From NCBI RefSeq assembly GCF_000092125.1, contig NC_014212.1:454001-518000 (forward strand): DNA of 64,000 bases. The letters are read 5' to 3'. Each line of letters opens with the position of its first letter. Within the stretch, counting starts at the first letter, position 1. The stretch is from Allomeiothermus silvanus DSM 9946. GTDB lineage: Bacteria > Deinococcota > Deinococci > Deinococcales > Thermaceae. Position numbers and translations under genes: made by a program. A model generated the notes under the pieces. That model searched no databases, was not told the DNA's origin, and worked only from the letters and a program-made list of their open reading frames with translations. Shown piece by piece: positions 26,890 through 35,873 of the stretch.

Positions 26890-27612
26890 ATGCTTCATCC
26901 GCTGTATCTTCCCGGCGAGCCCCACCCTGCCGACGCCGCTTTGCTTCGCGACTTACCTTTGCTGGTGCTGGTCGGCCTTACCGGGGTGGGTAAGTCGAGC
27001 TTACTGCGCGCCCTCGAGTACCCCACCCTCCCCGACCGCCGCGAGGTAGTGGACCGCTACGTGTTGCCGCTTTTCGGGGCTAAACCCCCCCTCGACCGGG
27101 CCGAGCGCTTCGCCCTCACCCGCCGTTTCCGTGAGGAGCACCCGGGGGGGGTCGCCGAGGCGTTAGCCCACGCGTATACCCGGCCCACCTGGCCCCTGCT
27201 GTTCGACGGGCTGCGGGGCAAGGCTGAAGTGCACTACGCCCTCGAGCGCCTGCCCAAGAGCTATTTCATCGTCCTCGAGGCGAGGGACCTGACCCGGCTG
27301 TCGCGGCTGTTGCACCGAGGGGACAGCTTTGACCGAATACGGGTGGACTCAACTGGCTTGAAGGCCATGCGTGAGCTGGCTCAAGGAGTACTTTCGCAAG
27401 ATGAACTCGAGCAAGCCCTCTCCTGGGGCATCCCCCCCGAAGACCTTATCGCCAAGCTCAAGATTGTAGCGGAGGAGCGCAAGAACTACGACCCCGAAGG
27501 AGCCCGCCAGGTTCTGCAAAATAGCCCCCGGGCCCTCTTCCTCGACACGGAGGCCTTGACGATCGAGCAGGAAGTCGAGGTCATTCGGAGTTTCGTAGAG
27601 CAGATTGCGTAG
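26890..27612 (+). CDS. P-loop NTPase of unknown function, 240 aa
   Basis: A Walker A motif GLTGVGKSS lies near residue 29, preceded by a hydrophobic strand (LPLLVLV). A second strand followed by LFDGLRGKAEV (near 113) may hold the Walker B aspartate. The rest is helical and charged with no known effector domain. It has the look of a small kinase or GTPase-like fold, but I assign no reaction. ATG 26890 was chosen over upstream in-frame codons because a -10 box sits exactly 6 bp before it. It precedes the enolase-superfamily gene by 42 bp and may be co-transcribed. Confidence 0.7.
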   Translation: MLHPLYLPGEPHPADAALLRDLPLLVLVGLTGVGKSSLLRALEYPTLPDRREVVDRYVLPLFGAKPPLDRAERFALTRRFREEHPGGVAEALAHAYTRPTWPLLFDGLRGKAEVHYALERLPKSYFIVLEARDLTRLSRLLHRGDSFDRIRVDSTGLKAMRELAQGVLSQDELEQALSWGIPPEDLIAKLKIVAEERKNYDPEGARQVLQNSPRALFLDTEALTIEQEVEVIRSFVEQIA

Positions 27613-27654
27613 GGCATCTTGCGTTTCGCGGCTCGCCTCTTTAGCGTTTAGCCT

Positions 27655-28731
27655 ATGGCGGTCATCACCCGCATTACCCTCCGGCCCTTCCGGCTCCCGC
27701 TCAAAGGAGCCCTGCGCTGGGGCAAGTCGAGCGAGCTAGCCGCCCTCGAGCATCTCTTAGTCGAGGTCGAACTCTCCGACGGGGCCATCGGGCGGGCCGA
27801 GATCCCCCCCCGCCCGACCATCTACGGCGAGACGGTGGGGAGCGTACAGGCGGCGCTCGAGTACCTCACCCCCCGACTCCTGGAGCTCGACATCGAGGAC
27901 ACCCTACGGATCCGGGCGGTGCTGGAGGGCCTCCCCTGCAACCATACCGCTAAAGGTGGCCTTGACACCGCAATCTGGGAAGCCTGGGCTAGGAGCCAGG
28001 GGCAGGAGTTGTGGGAGGTGCTGGAGCCCCACCACCGTCGGGTTCGGGTCAGCTACATCCTGGGCATCGCCGACCCAGAGGAGATGTTGGCCGATGCCCA
28101 GGCGGTGTACCAAGCAGGGGTGCGGGTGCTCAAGGTGAAGGTGGGTCGGGACCTGGCAGGCGACCTCGAGCGCCTGGCTCTGCTCCGCGAGCAATTCCCG
28201 GATGTAGAACTTTATGCTGATGCCAACGAGACCCTGCCCCCTGAGGAGGCCGAGACCTATTTACGTGAGTGGGCCAAGGCCGGGCTTTTGTACGTCGAAG
28301 AACCTCTGCCCGTGGAGGAGGTTTTAGCCCGTAAAAGGCTTAGGGCGGCGGAGATTTTGCCGATCATCGCGGATGATTCGTGCTTCACCCTGCGCGACCT
28401 GTGCCGCGAACTGCTGCTCGACACCTTCGACGTGCTCAACCTCAAACCCGCGCGAAGCGGGATCACCTGGACGCTCGAGATGCTGGCCCTGGTCCGCTCG
28501 GAGGGCAAACGCGCCATGCTGGGCTCGCAAGCTCAGTCCAGCTTCGGGGCCTGGCAGACGGCCTTGCTGGCTTTTCAGGAAGGGGTGGATGAGCCCAGCG
28601 AACTCTCCTTCCATCTCAAGGCGGAGGGAGGGTTTTTGGAGTTTCCCCCCTTCCGGGAGGGCTGGCTGTACTGGGAAGACCTGGTGCGGTGCCGCTTCGA
28701 CGAGGCGGCGTTTGCGAAATATGCCCTCTAA
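27655..28731 (+). CDS. mandelate racemase/muconate-lactonizing (enolase superfamily) enzyme, dipeptide epimerase-like
   Basis: 358 residues with the full catalytic set of the MLE subgroup: the lysine pair in LKVKVG (about 160-164), metal ligands in DANE (near 189), EEPL (near 216) and ADDS (near 239), and the second lysine in LNLKPAR (near 263). This arrangement fits dipeptide epimerases, o-succinylbenzoate synthases and N-acylamino-acid racemases. No menaquinone genes are adjacent, so a dipeptide (Ala-Glu type) epimerase is the more likely reading. Its stop overlaps the stop of the convergent HAD gene by 4 bp. Confidence 0.85.
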   Translation: MAVITRITLRPFRLPLKGALRWGKSSELAALEHLLVEVELSDGAIGRAEIPPRPTIYGETVGSVQAALEYLTPRLLELDIEDTLRIRAVLEGLPCNHTAKGGLDTAIWEAWARSQGQELWEVLEPHHRRVRVSYILGIADPEEMLADAQAVYQAGVRVLKVKVGRDLAGDLERLALLREQFPDVELYADANETLPPEEAETYLREWAKAGLLYVEEPLPVEEVLARKRLRAAEILPIIADDSCFTLRDLCRELLLDTFDVLNLKPARSGITWTLEMLALVRSEGKRAMLGSQAQSSFGAWQTALLAFQEGVDEPSELSFHLKAEGGFLEFPPFREGWLYWEDLVRCRFDEAAFAKYAL

Positions 28732-29369
28732 CTCCGCTCGAGATACTTCCACAGTTGCGGATCCGTAAAGTCGGCGATGAGGAGAAAGGCTCCGGCGGCC
28801 TTCAGGGCTTCGGGGGGGTGTCCGGTGGTGAGGCCGATGGTGGGGATACCCGCGCCCACGGCGGCCTTCACCCCTGCAGGGGAATCCTCGAAGGCCAGGG
28901 CCTCTTGTGCCCCCAAATCGAGCCGCTCGAGCGCCACCCGGTAGGGGAGCGGGTCGGGCTTGCCCGCTGCTAACTCCTCGGCCAGCACGACTACGTCGAA
29001 GCTCAGACCCAGGGCTTGGGTCACGTGCCGGGCGTTCTCGTGGGGGGCGTTGGTGACCAGGCCGGTCAGGAGTTTTTTCCGCCGGGCCCACGCGAGCAAC
29101 GCGTCGAGCCCCGGCAATGCCCGTAAGTCTTGGGCCAGCTCGCGGAAGCGGCGCTCTTTGCGGGCGATAAAAGCCTCTCCCTCAGCCTCGGAAAGCTGGG
29201 GCAGGAGCCGCCGCACGATCTCGGGGTTGAGGCCCCCGCTGATCTGGGTCTGATAGAAGTGATGGTCCCCCTCGATGCCATAAAAGCGCAGAGTCTCGAG
29301 CCAGGCTTGTTCGTGTAGCCGGTCGGTGTTGGCTAGGGTTCCGTCGAGGTCAAACAGTAGGGCGCGCAT
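28728..29369 (-). CDS. HAD-superfamily phosphatase (beta-phosphoglucomutase-like)
   Basis: 213 residues. Motif I DLDGTLANT (D8, D10), motif II VTNAP (near 105), motif III lysine in AAGKPDP (near 134) and motif IV EDSPAGVKAA (near 160) are all present. The cap insert and the GxxGGLNPE segment resemble beta-phosphoglucomutase/phosphonatase-type HADs. It starts inside the last codons of the upstream MFS gene (20-bp overlap), so both are co-transcribed. Substrate unknown, probably a small sugar phosphate. Confidence 0.88.
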   Translation of the reverse strand: MRALLFDLDGTLANTDRLHEQAWLETLRFYGIEGDHHFYQTQISGGLNPEIVRRLLPQLSEAEGEAFIARKERRFRELAQDLRALPGLDALLAWARRKKLLTGLVTNAPHENARHVTQALGLSFDVVVLAEELAAGKPDPLPYRVALERLDLGAQEALAFEDSPAGVKAAVGAGIPTIGLTTGHPPEALKAAGAFLLIADFTDPQLWKYLERS

Positions 29370-30414
29370 CTATTCCCCTCAGGTAGTTCACGCTCGCCAA
29401 AAGCAATAACCCTAGGGTCAGAAAACCGTAGGGGATGAGCGGGGGGCTCACCAGGGCAAAAAACGCCGGGCCCAGCGTTCCCCCTACCGCCCCGGCGTAG
29501 AATACTCCCCCGATAGCCCGGTAACCGAACTTCTCTTGCACCAAAGCGAAAACCGTGGCGAAGATAGGGCCATAGAAGAGCCCTATCAGCGGAAAGATGG
29601 GGGCAACCGGGGGGAAGAGCATCAGCAGCAGGGTCGCCACCGAGCCGGTGATCAGAAAAGTGAGGTAGCGTAAGGGGGCGAGTGCTACCCAAGTTCCCAA
29701 GAAAAGCCGCCCGGCGGTAAGGCCTGCCCAGTACAGCGAGAGGAGGGTGCCGTTTAGGGGCGAAGGGTAGCCCAGGTAGCTCAGGTAGACGCCCGAGTAG
29801 GTAGCCAATGAACCCTCGAGCGCAGCGTAGCAGACGACAATCAGGAGGGCCAGCCAGATGCTCCCGCCCCCTGGACCCTTTCTAGGATAGGTCTGCACCG
29901 GGCCAGGAGCGCCCCACACCAAAAAGGCCGTAAGCAAAGCCAGCACCGCAAACAGCCCGAACATTTCCCGCCAGGCCAGCCAGAGCGAGAGGACTGGGGC
30001 GCTTACTGCTCCTACCCCAAAAGCCGCGTTGACCCAGTTCAGCATAGTTACCCGACGCTCTGGCCACAGTTCGCCGGTAAGCCCGTTGCCATGGACGTTG
30101 ATGACCCCCTGCCCGAACCCGAGCAAAACTCCCGCGACGAGCACCCCGTTGAAGGTAGGGGTTAACGCGGCCAGGATAAACCCTAAGGCTACCGAGACCG
30201 GGGCCAGCGGGTACTGTATCCGGCGGGATCTCGAGCGGCTTCCCGCGGTAACTCCAATCAAGAGCCCGAGCAAGATCAGGTTGAAATACAAAGCGACCTG
30301 CTCGGGGCTAGTGTAGCCCTCCCGCCACTGGGGTAGCACTGCCCCGGGAATGGCTACCACGCTTCCTGCTACAAAAATTGCGAGAAAATTTCCGATGGTC
30401 AGCCGCAGGCGCAC
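29350..30414 (-). CDS. MFS transporter
   Basis: A 354-residue carrier with about 11-12 helices, shorter than usual but continuous. The first loop (SRSRSRRIQYPL) is a degenerate motif A. Sequence style (GQGVINVHGNGLTGELWPERR) resembles the FucP/GlcP-like sugar MFS group. It overlaps the HAD phosphatase downstream, which suggests import of a sugar whose phosphate the HAD enzyme handles (inference). Confidence 0.82.
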   Translation of the reverse strand: MRLRLTIGNFLAIFVAGSVVAIPGAVLPQWREGYTSPEQVALYFNLILLGLLIGVTAGSRSRSRRIQYPLAPVSVALGFILAALTPTFNGVLVAGVLLGFGQGVINVHGNGLTGELWPERRVTMLNWVNAAFGVGAVSAPVLSLWLAWREMFGLFAVLALLTAFLVWGAPGPVQTYPRKGPGGGSIWLALLIVVCYAALEGSLATYSGVYLSYLGYPSPLNGTLLSLYWAGLTAGRLFLGTWVALAPLRYLTFLITGSVATLLLMLFPPVAPIFPLIGLFYGPIFATVFALVQEKFGYRAIGGVFYAGAVGGTLGPAFFALVSPPLIPYGFLTLGLLLLASVNYLRGIDARPTV

Positions 30415-30499
30415 CCGGCTATTTTATGCTGAACTCCAGAAGATGCCTTCTTCCGCTTGCCACAAGCCCTGAGCCTGGATTGGTATACTCCCCTCAACT

Positions 30500-31654
30500 A
30501 TGTACCGCGACCATTTTCCCCAGCTCGAATCTCCCGGGGTGTACCTCGCCAGCCATACCCTGGGGCCGATGCCCCGCGAGGCCGAAGCCGCTCTGAGCCA
30601 ATATACCCAAACCTGGAAGGCCCGGGGCGTGCGGGCTTGGGCCGAAGGGTGGTGGGATTTGCCACGCCAGGTCGCTCGAGACTTAGCCCCCCTCCTGGGG
30701 GTGTCTCCCGAGGGGATCTCCTTCCACCCCCACACCAGCGGGGCGGTAGCGGCGGTGCTGTCGAGCTTGGACTTCTCAAGCGGGCGCAACAAGATCGTCA
30801 CCACCGAACTCGAGTTCCCCAGCATTGGTTATCAACTCAGGGCTTGGGAGAAGTACGGGGCTCAGGTGGTGGTGCTCCCCGCTCCGGAAGGCTGCTTCCC
30901 TTGGGAGGCTGTGGAAAACGCTGTGGATAACTCCACCCTGCTCCTGGCAGCCTGCCATGCCTACTTCAAGTCCTCCGAGCGGATAGACGCTGCGCGGCTC
31001 GCGGCCATCGCCCACCGAGCCGGGGCCCGGCTGCTCCTTGATGTCTACCAGACTGCCGGGGTAATGCCGCTCGAGCTGGAAGCTGAGGGGGTGGATTACG
31101 TGGTGGGGGGCGGGGTCAAGTGGCTTTTGAGCGGCCCCGGCATCGGCTATTTGTGGGTACGCCCTACTTACTGGGACGAACTTCCCCGCCTGGTGGGTTG
31201 GGCCGGGCACGCCCGTCCCTTCGCCTTCGAACTCGATTGGGCTCCTGCCGATGGGGCGGTACGCTACCACACCGGGACGCCTAATATCCCCGTGTTGCTG
31301 GTGGCTCAGGCTGGGTATCGGCTTTTGCGTGAGGTGGGGTTGGCCAAGGTCTGGAGCCACATCCGGCACCTCGCCGGGCGGTTTTTGCAGGGGGCCGAGG
31401 AGCTGGGCTTCCGAGTGGTGGGGCCTAGGAACCCAGCCTCTCGCAGCGGCACGGTGATCCTCGATCTGCCCTACGGCTATGCTGCCGAACTGAACGCGCA
31501 GGGCTTCGTCTGCGACTGGCGCACCGGGGCCGGGGTACGGATGGGGCTGCATTTCTTCACCCTCGAGTCCGAGGTCGCCCAAGCCCTTGAGGCCCTGGCC
31601 AAAATCCGCGACAGCAAAGCCTGGGAAGCCCATCAACCGGGTGCAGTGACATAA
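30500..31654 (+). CDS. kynureninase-like PLP enzyme (aminotransferase class V)
   Basis: 384 residues with fold type I PLP features: YLASHTLGPMPR at the N-terminus (kynureninases have a similar N-SHSLG), HTSGAVAAVLSS around the phosphate-binding loop, LLLDVYQTAGVMPL with the cofactor-pairing Asp, and the Schiff-base lysine in VGGGVKWLLSGPG (near residue 207). It could cleave kynurenine to anthranilate or be a related cysteine-desulfurase-like enzyme; no other tryptophan-catabolism gene is in view. A TATACT lies 10 bp before the ATG. Confidence 0.8.
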   Translation: MYRDHFPQLESPGVYLASHTLGPMPREAEAALSQYTQTWKARGVRAWAEGWWDLPRQVARDLAPLLGVSPEGISFHPHTSGAVAAVLSSLDFSSGRNKIVTTELEFPSIGYQLRAWEKYGAQVVVLPAPEGCFPWEAVENAVDNSTLLLAACHAYFKSSERIDAARLAAIAHRAGARLLLDVYQTAGVMPLELEAEGVDYVVGGGVKWLLSGPGIGYLWVRPTYWDELPRLVGWAGHARPFAFELDWAPADGAVRYHTGTPNIPVLLVAQAGYRLLREVGLAKVWSHIRHLAGRFLQGAEELGFRVVGPRNPASRSGTVILDLPYGYAAELNAQGFVCDWRTGAGVRMGLHFFTLESEVAQALEALAKIRDSKAWEAHQPGAVT

Positions 31655-31719
31655 GAGCGCTACGCCAGAACATCTTTTTTGACCCTCGAGGCTCGATTCT
31701 AGACCCTAGACTGATTTAG

Positions 31720-32767
31720 ATGTTGTCCCAGATCCGCACCTATAGCTTGTTCGGCCTCGAGGCGCTCCCGGTCACCGTAGAGGTGGATGTCTCGCCGGGG
31801 ATGGTTTCGTACACAGTGGTTGGCCTCCCTGACAAGGCCGTGGAGGAGTCCCGCGAGCGGGTACGCTCGGCCCTCAAAAACTCGGGGTTCCCCTATCCGC
31901 AGGGGCGGGTGGTGGTGAACCTGGCCCCGGCGGAGCAGCGCAAGGAAGGCTCGCACTACGATCTACCTATCGCGCTGGGCCTCCTCTGTGCCCAGGGGGT
32001 GATCCCGGCTGAGCGCTTGCAGGGGGTAGCGGCTGCGGGGGAACTCGGCTTGGATGGTGAGCTTCGGGTGGTTCCTGGGGCGGTCAACCTGGCTTTGGGA
32101 GCTTTGGTTGAAGGGTATCGGCTACTGTTGCCGGGCGATTCCGCCCAGGAAGCCGCGCTCATCGAGGGAGTGGCCGCCTACGGGCTCTCGAGCTTACGCG
32201 AGGTGGTGGAGTTCCTTATCGGGGTGCGGGAAGTCCCTCCGGCCCAGCCGCAAAGCGCTTATGAAAATCCGGAAGATTTCCTGGACTTGCTCGACGTAAA
32301 AGGGCAGGCCAAGGCAAAGCGAGCCTTGGAGATTGCGGCTGCTGGTGGACACCATCTGTTGATGATCGGTACGCCGGGCTCGGGTAAGACCATGCTGGCC
32401 AAGCGGATGCCAGGGCTTTTGCCACCGCTTTCCCGCGAGGAAGCTCTGGAAGTGACCCGAATCCACTCAGCGGCCGGGCGATTGGTGGGGGGTGGGCTCA
32501 TCAAGACCCCGCCGTATCGCTCTCCGCACTCCACGATCTCCGATGCCGGGCTGATTGGTGGGGGTTCGGTGCCCAAACCGGGCGAGGTCTCGCTGGCGCA
32601 CCGGGGGGTGTTGTTCATGGACGAGTTCCCCGAGTTCTCCCGGGATGCCTTGGAGGTACTCCGCCAGCCTTTGGAGGATGGGATTGTGACGGTGAGCCGA
32701 GCTCGAGCCAGCTTAACTTTCCCGGCAAGATTTTTGCTGATTGCAGCTATGAACCCCTGCCCGTGTG
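31720..32767 (+). pseudogene. comM: comM (YifB-type Mg-chelatase-like AAA+ ATPase), 5' part, split by the ICE
   Basis: The first ~349 codons of ComM. The N-terminal Lon-like domain ([20 protein letters not shown]), Walker A GTPGSGKT (near residue 218) and Walker [11 protein letters not shown] (near 300) are intact. Homology ends in the conserved MNPCPCG, where sequence from the integrated element begins; the frame then runs on with unrelated residues to 32883. The missing part contains the zinc loop, arginine finger and C-terminal domain. ComM is a branch-migration helicase for natural transformation, so its disruption should lower chromosomal transformation. The rest is expected beyond the right end of the ICE. 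Confidence 0.92.
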
Positions 32768-32770
32768 AGG
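32747..32770. other. attL: left integration site of the ICE inside comM
   Basis: The codons for MNPCPC plus one G (to 32767) still match comM, and the next bases do not. The last six codons and stop of the recombinase (TGRGS and TAG, minus strand) are encoded by this same comM-derived sequence. The crossover therefore lies within about 32750-32767. Confidence 0.8.
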
Positions 32771-34294
32771 TGCAATCTGCCCGAACCGGTAACGCACCTC
32801 AACCTCGACCTCTCCCTTTCCGGGCCGCACCGTCACCCCCTCCACCAACTCCCGTGCCACGGCTTGCTTCTCTTCCGGGGTAAGGCGGTCTATCCGATCA
32901 CGCAGGCGGGCCGAGAGGCTCTCCAGGGAGTGGAGGGCTTCCTTGCGCTGGCGCTCGGCGATGGAGCGCTGCCGGGCTGCTTCCACGCTCACCTGGACTT
33001 CCCGGACGCGGGTGTCCAGATCTTCGAGGCGGGCGTAGTAGGTTTCCTTTTCCACCCCTCCCTCCAGATAAAGATCCAGCAGGCGGGCCCGGGCTTCGAG
33101 GAGGGCCTGCAAGCGTCTTTCCAGCAGGGAGACTTCATTGCTTTCCGGGGACTCCTCATTTATGAAAGCCTGCAAGGCCTCACCAGGGTTGAGCAGGAAG
33201 GAGCGGATGTCGTGCCAGATCCTCTCTTCCAGCTCTCCTCTGCGCACGTGCGGAGCGGTACATCTCATCTCGGGAATGGGAGACGCCTGACGGTTGGTTC
33301 GCCCCACGCACGCATAGTAGCCGGCTGATCCGACATAGGCGCGCCCACACATCCCGCAGCGGATGAGTCCCTTGAGCAGGTACACGCTGCGGGCGTTGCG
33401 CAGGGCGAACAGGGCGTTGCGGGATAGCTGCTCCTGGGCTGCCTCGAAGAGGACAGGCTCTACAAGGGGGGGTACCGGCACCGACACCAGTTCAGGCTGA
33501 GGTTTGCGGGTGCGCTTGCCGTAGACGTACTCACCGATATAGGTACGGTTCTTGAGGATGCGCAGCACCCCACCCCCGCGCCAGACCCCAGCGGTGCGTT
33601 TACCCCGTACCCCGCGCCCCTCGCGGCGGTACTTCGGGGGGATGCCCAGGCGGTTGAGTTCCTGGGCTACCCGCTCGGTGCTCCAGCCCCGTTCGGCCAC
33701 CCAGGCGAACATCTGCTGCACCACCGCCGCCTCCTCGGGCAAAGGAGCCAGGCGACCGTCTTCGACGGTGTAGCCATAGGGCACGATGCCACCGAGGTAC
33801 TTTCCCATCCGGGCGGCCTTGTGCATGCCCAGACGGCTGCGTTCGGCGAAGGTGTCCCGCTCCCACTCGGCGAAGACGGCCATGATCCCCAGCACCGCCT
33901 TACCGATGGAGGTGGTGGTATTGATATTCGGCTCGGAGTAGCTCATGAGTCCCACCCCGCACCGCTCCAACCGCTCGATGAGGTCGTAGGCCAGACGCAC
34001 CTTGCGGGCCAGCCGGTCGAGCCGGTAGACCAGCACCACCACAAAACGTCCCTCCTGTGCATCCGCGAGCAGACGGGTCAGAGCGGGCCGATCCTCCTGA
34101 GCTCCCGAGTAGCCGGGGTCGGTGTAGGTGGCCGCCACCTCGTACCCCAGCACCCCGGCCCAGCGCGTGAGCACCTCCTGCTGGGCCTCCAGAGAGTAGC
34201 GCTCGACCTGCTCCTCGGTGGAAACGCGGGTGTAGAGGGCGCAGCGCTGTACGCTCGCAGAGCGTGCCGACAGGGGATCGTCCGTACGCGTCAT
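32747..34294 (-). CDS. large serine recombinase (ICE integrase)
   Basis: 515 residues. The resolvase domain has the catalytic serine S25 in YTRVSTEEQ and the arginines of VYRLDRLAR; it is followed by a recombinase domain ([16 protein letters not shown]...), a zinc ribbon (CGMCG ... C near residues 310-350) and a C-terminal coiled coil ([19 protein letters not shown]...). It catalyses site-specific integration and, with a directionality factor, excision. The N-terminus ([17 protein letters not shown]) precedes the usual start of the domain and is encoded by a B-family repeat. The C-terminus reads into comM at attL. Starts 4 bp inside the repressor gene. Confidence 0.93.
   Translation of the reverse strand: MTRTDDPLSARSASVQRCALYTRVSTEEQVERYSLEAQQEVLTRWAGVLGYEVAATYTDPGYSGAQEDRPALTRLLADAQEGRFVVVLVYRLDRLARKVRLAYDLIERLERCGVGLMSYSEPNINTTTSIGKAVLGIMAVFAEWERDTFAERSRLGMHKAARMGKYLGGIVPYGYTVEDGRLAPLPEEAAVVQQMFAWVAERGWSTERVAQELNRLGIPPKYRREGRGVRGKRTAGVWRGGGVLRILKNRTYIGEYVYGKRTRKPQPELVSVPVPPLVEPVLFEAAQEQLSRNALFALRNARSVYLLKGLIRCGMCGRAYVGSAGYYACVGRTNRQASPIPEMRCTAPHVRRGELEERIWHDIRSFLLNPGEALQAFINEESPESNEVSLLERRLQALLEARARLLDLYLEGGVEKETYYARLEDLDTRVREVQVSVEAARQRSIAERQRKEALHSLESLSARLRDRIDRLTPEEKQAVARELVEGVTVRPGKGEVEVEVRYRFGQIAPHTGRGS
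34246..34284 (-). repeat. B-family palindromic repeat (B1) at the recombinase N-terminus
   Basis: On the minus strand CGGACGATCCCCTGTCGG followed by ACGCTC-tgc-GAGCGT and ACAGC. Same orientation and frame (DDPLS...V) as the other B copies; the second stem is recoloured from ACGGGC/GCCCGT to ACGCTC/GAGCGT. Confidence 0.75.
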
Positions 34295-35049
34295 AACTGG
34301 CGGAACTCCCCGTAGACAACTCCCACCGCGAGGGGGTACATGGGCGTCTTTTTACCCGCAGGCAATTGCAGGGAGCCATCCGGCAGGAGCCAGTACACCG
34401 TTCCCACCCCACCCACGGGCCGCACCAGGCGGGGCTCCGACGGTAGACGGTAGAGCAAAGGACGGCGGGTCTCCTTAAGGTGTTCCCCTAGCGGGGAAGC
34501 AACGACGAGGCCGAGCAGGACCATGCCCCGCTCCCGGGCGGGTTTGCGCTCCACCACCAGCAGCGAACCCTCGGCGAGGGGGAGATCCTCCGAGCAGAGC
34601 GCGTCCCCTTCCAGCGTGGCCAGAAAGAAGCCCGCGTAGCCGGGCCGGGTGGGGAGGAGGCGGGTGTCGAGGTGGCTCCTCCCCGGAGCCTCCTCTCCCA
34701 CACAGGCCGGGGCCAGCGCCGGGTAGTAAGGCAGCGGGGTCAGGCCGGGGGTGGAGGGGAAATCCCCACCCTCACTCCCGCCCAGCAAAAGGTCCAGCGA
34801 AGGCAGATGCAGCGCCCGCAGCAAGGCTTGCAAACGGCCTACGCTCATGTCCCGGATGTCGTGGGTGCCTCGCTCGAGCTTGGCGATGAGCGAAGGGGAA
34901 ATCCCTGCGGCCAGAGCCAGGGCCTCGCGGGAGAGACCCAGCTTCTCCCGCCGGGCCACCAATAGCCGGGCCCAGTCGGGGGCGATATTCTCGGAAGGTT
35001 GGGACGCTGTACGGAAGCTCTTCTTGGCCATGGGAATATTGTATTGCAT
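34291..35049 (-). CDS. CI/LexA-like repressor with inactivated S24 peptidase site
   Basis: 252 residues. An XRE-type helix-turn-helix (LGLSREALALAAGISPSLIAKLERG, residues 37-61) is joined to a C-terminal S24-like domain. Where LexA/CI proteins have V-x-G-D-S-M, this one has TLEGDAL, so the nucleophilic serine is replaced by alanine and RecA-stimulated self-cleavage is unlikely. Start is ATG 35049 or ATG 35031 (MAKKS). It shares an intergenic region with the Cro-like gene that contains the palindromes at 35049 and 35071, and overlaps the recombinase gene, so it probably controls integration and transfer. Confidence 0.82.
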   Translation of the reverse strand: MQYNIPMAKKSFRTASQPSENIAPDWARLLVARREKLGLSREALALAAGISPSLIAKLERGTHDIRDMSVGRLQALLRALHLPSLDLLLGGSEGGDFPSTPGLTPLPYYPALAPACVGEEAPGRSHLDTRLLPTRPGYAGFFLATLEGDALCSEDLPLAEGSLLVVERKPARERGMVLLGLVVASPLGEHLKETRRPLLYRLPSEPRLVRPVGGVGTVYWLLPDGSLQLPAGKKTPMYPLAVGVVYGEFRQL

Positions 35050-35062
35050 GTAATATATTGTC
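35049..35062. promoter_or_regulatory. putative repressor operator O1
   Basis: TGTAATATATTGTC matches the perfect palindrome at 35071-35084 at 11 of 14 positions and covers the repressor start. Confidence 0.5.
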
Positions 35063-35070
35063 TATTGATA

Positions 35071-35084
35071 GGTAATATATTACC
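35071..35084. promoter_or_regulatory. putative repressor operator O2 (perfect palindrome)
   Basis: GGTAATATATTACC, a perfect 14-bp palindrome between the divergent repressor and Cro-like genes, 22 bp centre-to-centre (two helical turns) from O1. Similar sequences recur at 43573, 46751 and 62527. Confidence 0.65.
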
Positions 35085-35093
35085 ATTGATCGC

Positions 35094-35348
35094 ATGGAGT
35101 GCCCGAACATCATTCGCCAGCTGAGGAAGCAGGCGGGCCTCAGCCAGGAGGCGCTGGCGGTGGAAGCGGGGATCACCGTTTCGCTGCTGACGAAGTACGA
35201 GCGGGGCGAGGTGCGGCGGCCCTCGCTGGTGTGCAGCCGCAAGCTGGCGAAGGTGCTGGCGCTGCGGCTGGACGTGAGCGAGGAAAAGCTGCTGTTACAG
35301 ATCGCGGAGGGGTTCGAGTGCCACCCAAGCCACGACACATCCGCCTAG
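35094..35348 (+). CDS. Cro-like XRE-family regulator
   Basis: 84 residues, essentially one helix-turn-helix domain (RKQAGLSQEALAVEAGITVSLLTKYERGEVRRPS). It is divergent from the CI-like repressor, an arrangement like the lambda immunity switch, and is probably the counter-regulator or excision/transfer activator. ATG lies 9 bp after the O2 palindrome; no clear Shine-Dalgarno is visible, so the message may be leaderless or nearly so. Confidence 0.78.
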   Translation: MECPNIIRQLRKQAGLSQEALAVEAGITVSLLTKYERGEVRRPSLVCSRKLAKVLALRLDVSEEKLLLQIAEGFECHPSHDTSA

Positions 35349-35432
35349 TACGTCACTACAGCGAAAGTGACGTTTTCTCATCTTTTGTCCGGCGAGCCCT
35401 GGAAATCGTGCTAGCGTCAGGAGATAACCAGG

Positions 35433-35873
35433 GTGCGCAGGGCGCACCAGAACACTATGCAAATGGACAGAGACCTGTTCTTGCTGACACCCCGCCACAA
35501 GAGCCTGGCGGTGAGCCTCCCTGCGGGCAGAATCGCAGAGCTGCTGCGCTCTGCTCAGGAGATGCGGTCACGGCTCCCGGACACCCGACCTCTTCCGGAG
35601 ATCGCCTTCGATCTGGAAGGGATGGGGATGATACTGCACCCGCTGTCCCTGCTCCCTGACGCGATCCAGGAGGTACTGGAGATGACCGGCAGGGCCCGCT
35701 TTTCCTGTCAGGCTTTGGGCATGGAAATGGGCGGGCGGCTCCTGGTGTCTGTGGGGCTGGCCTGGCTCGAGGTCCAGGTCTGGCGCGGGGAGAGCCTGGA
35801 GGTGCTCTGCCATGAGCTGGAGGAAGACACCGATGACGAAGGACGCCCTGACGCACTCCATCGAGAGGGTTGA
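35433..35873 (+). CDS. hypothetical ICE protein, 146 aa
   Basis: Unrecognised soluble protein with an acidic C-terminus (HELEEDTDDEG). GTG 35433 is preceded by CAGGAG at good distance; ATG 35457 is an alternative start. The end overlaps the primase-helicase start region by ~40-60 bp, so translation is coupled. Position suggests a replication accessory factor, but nothing in the sequence proves it. Confidence 0.55.
   Translation: MRRAHQNTMQMDRDLFLLTPRHKSLAVSLPAGRIAELLRSAQEMRSRLPDTRPLPEIAFDLEGMGMILHPLSLLPDAIQEVLEMTGRARFSCQALGMEMGGRLLVSVGLAWLEVQVWRGESLEVLCHELEEDTDDEGRPDALHREG

Noticed and set aside
28324-29091. 255-codon minus-strand frame across the enolase-superfamily and HAD genes
   Set aside because: Arg/Pro-rich shadow of two well-supported genes.
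32768-32883. Functional alternative C-terminus of ComM encoded by ICE sequence
   Set aside because: The tail is Pro-rich antisense of the recombinase gene and lacks all missing ComM motifs.
34291-35348. Toxin-antitoxin pair (two adjacent small HTH genes)
   Set aside because: Divergent HTH genes with shared palindromes and an S24-like domain fit a CI/Cro switch; no toxin domain.
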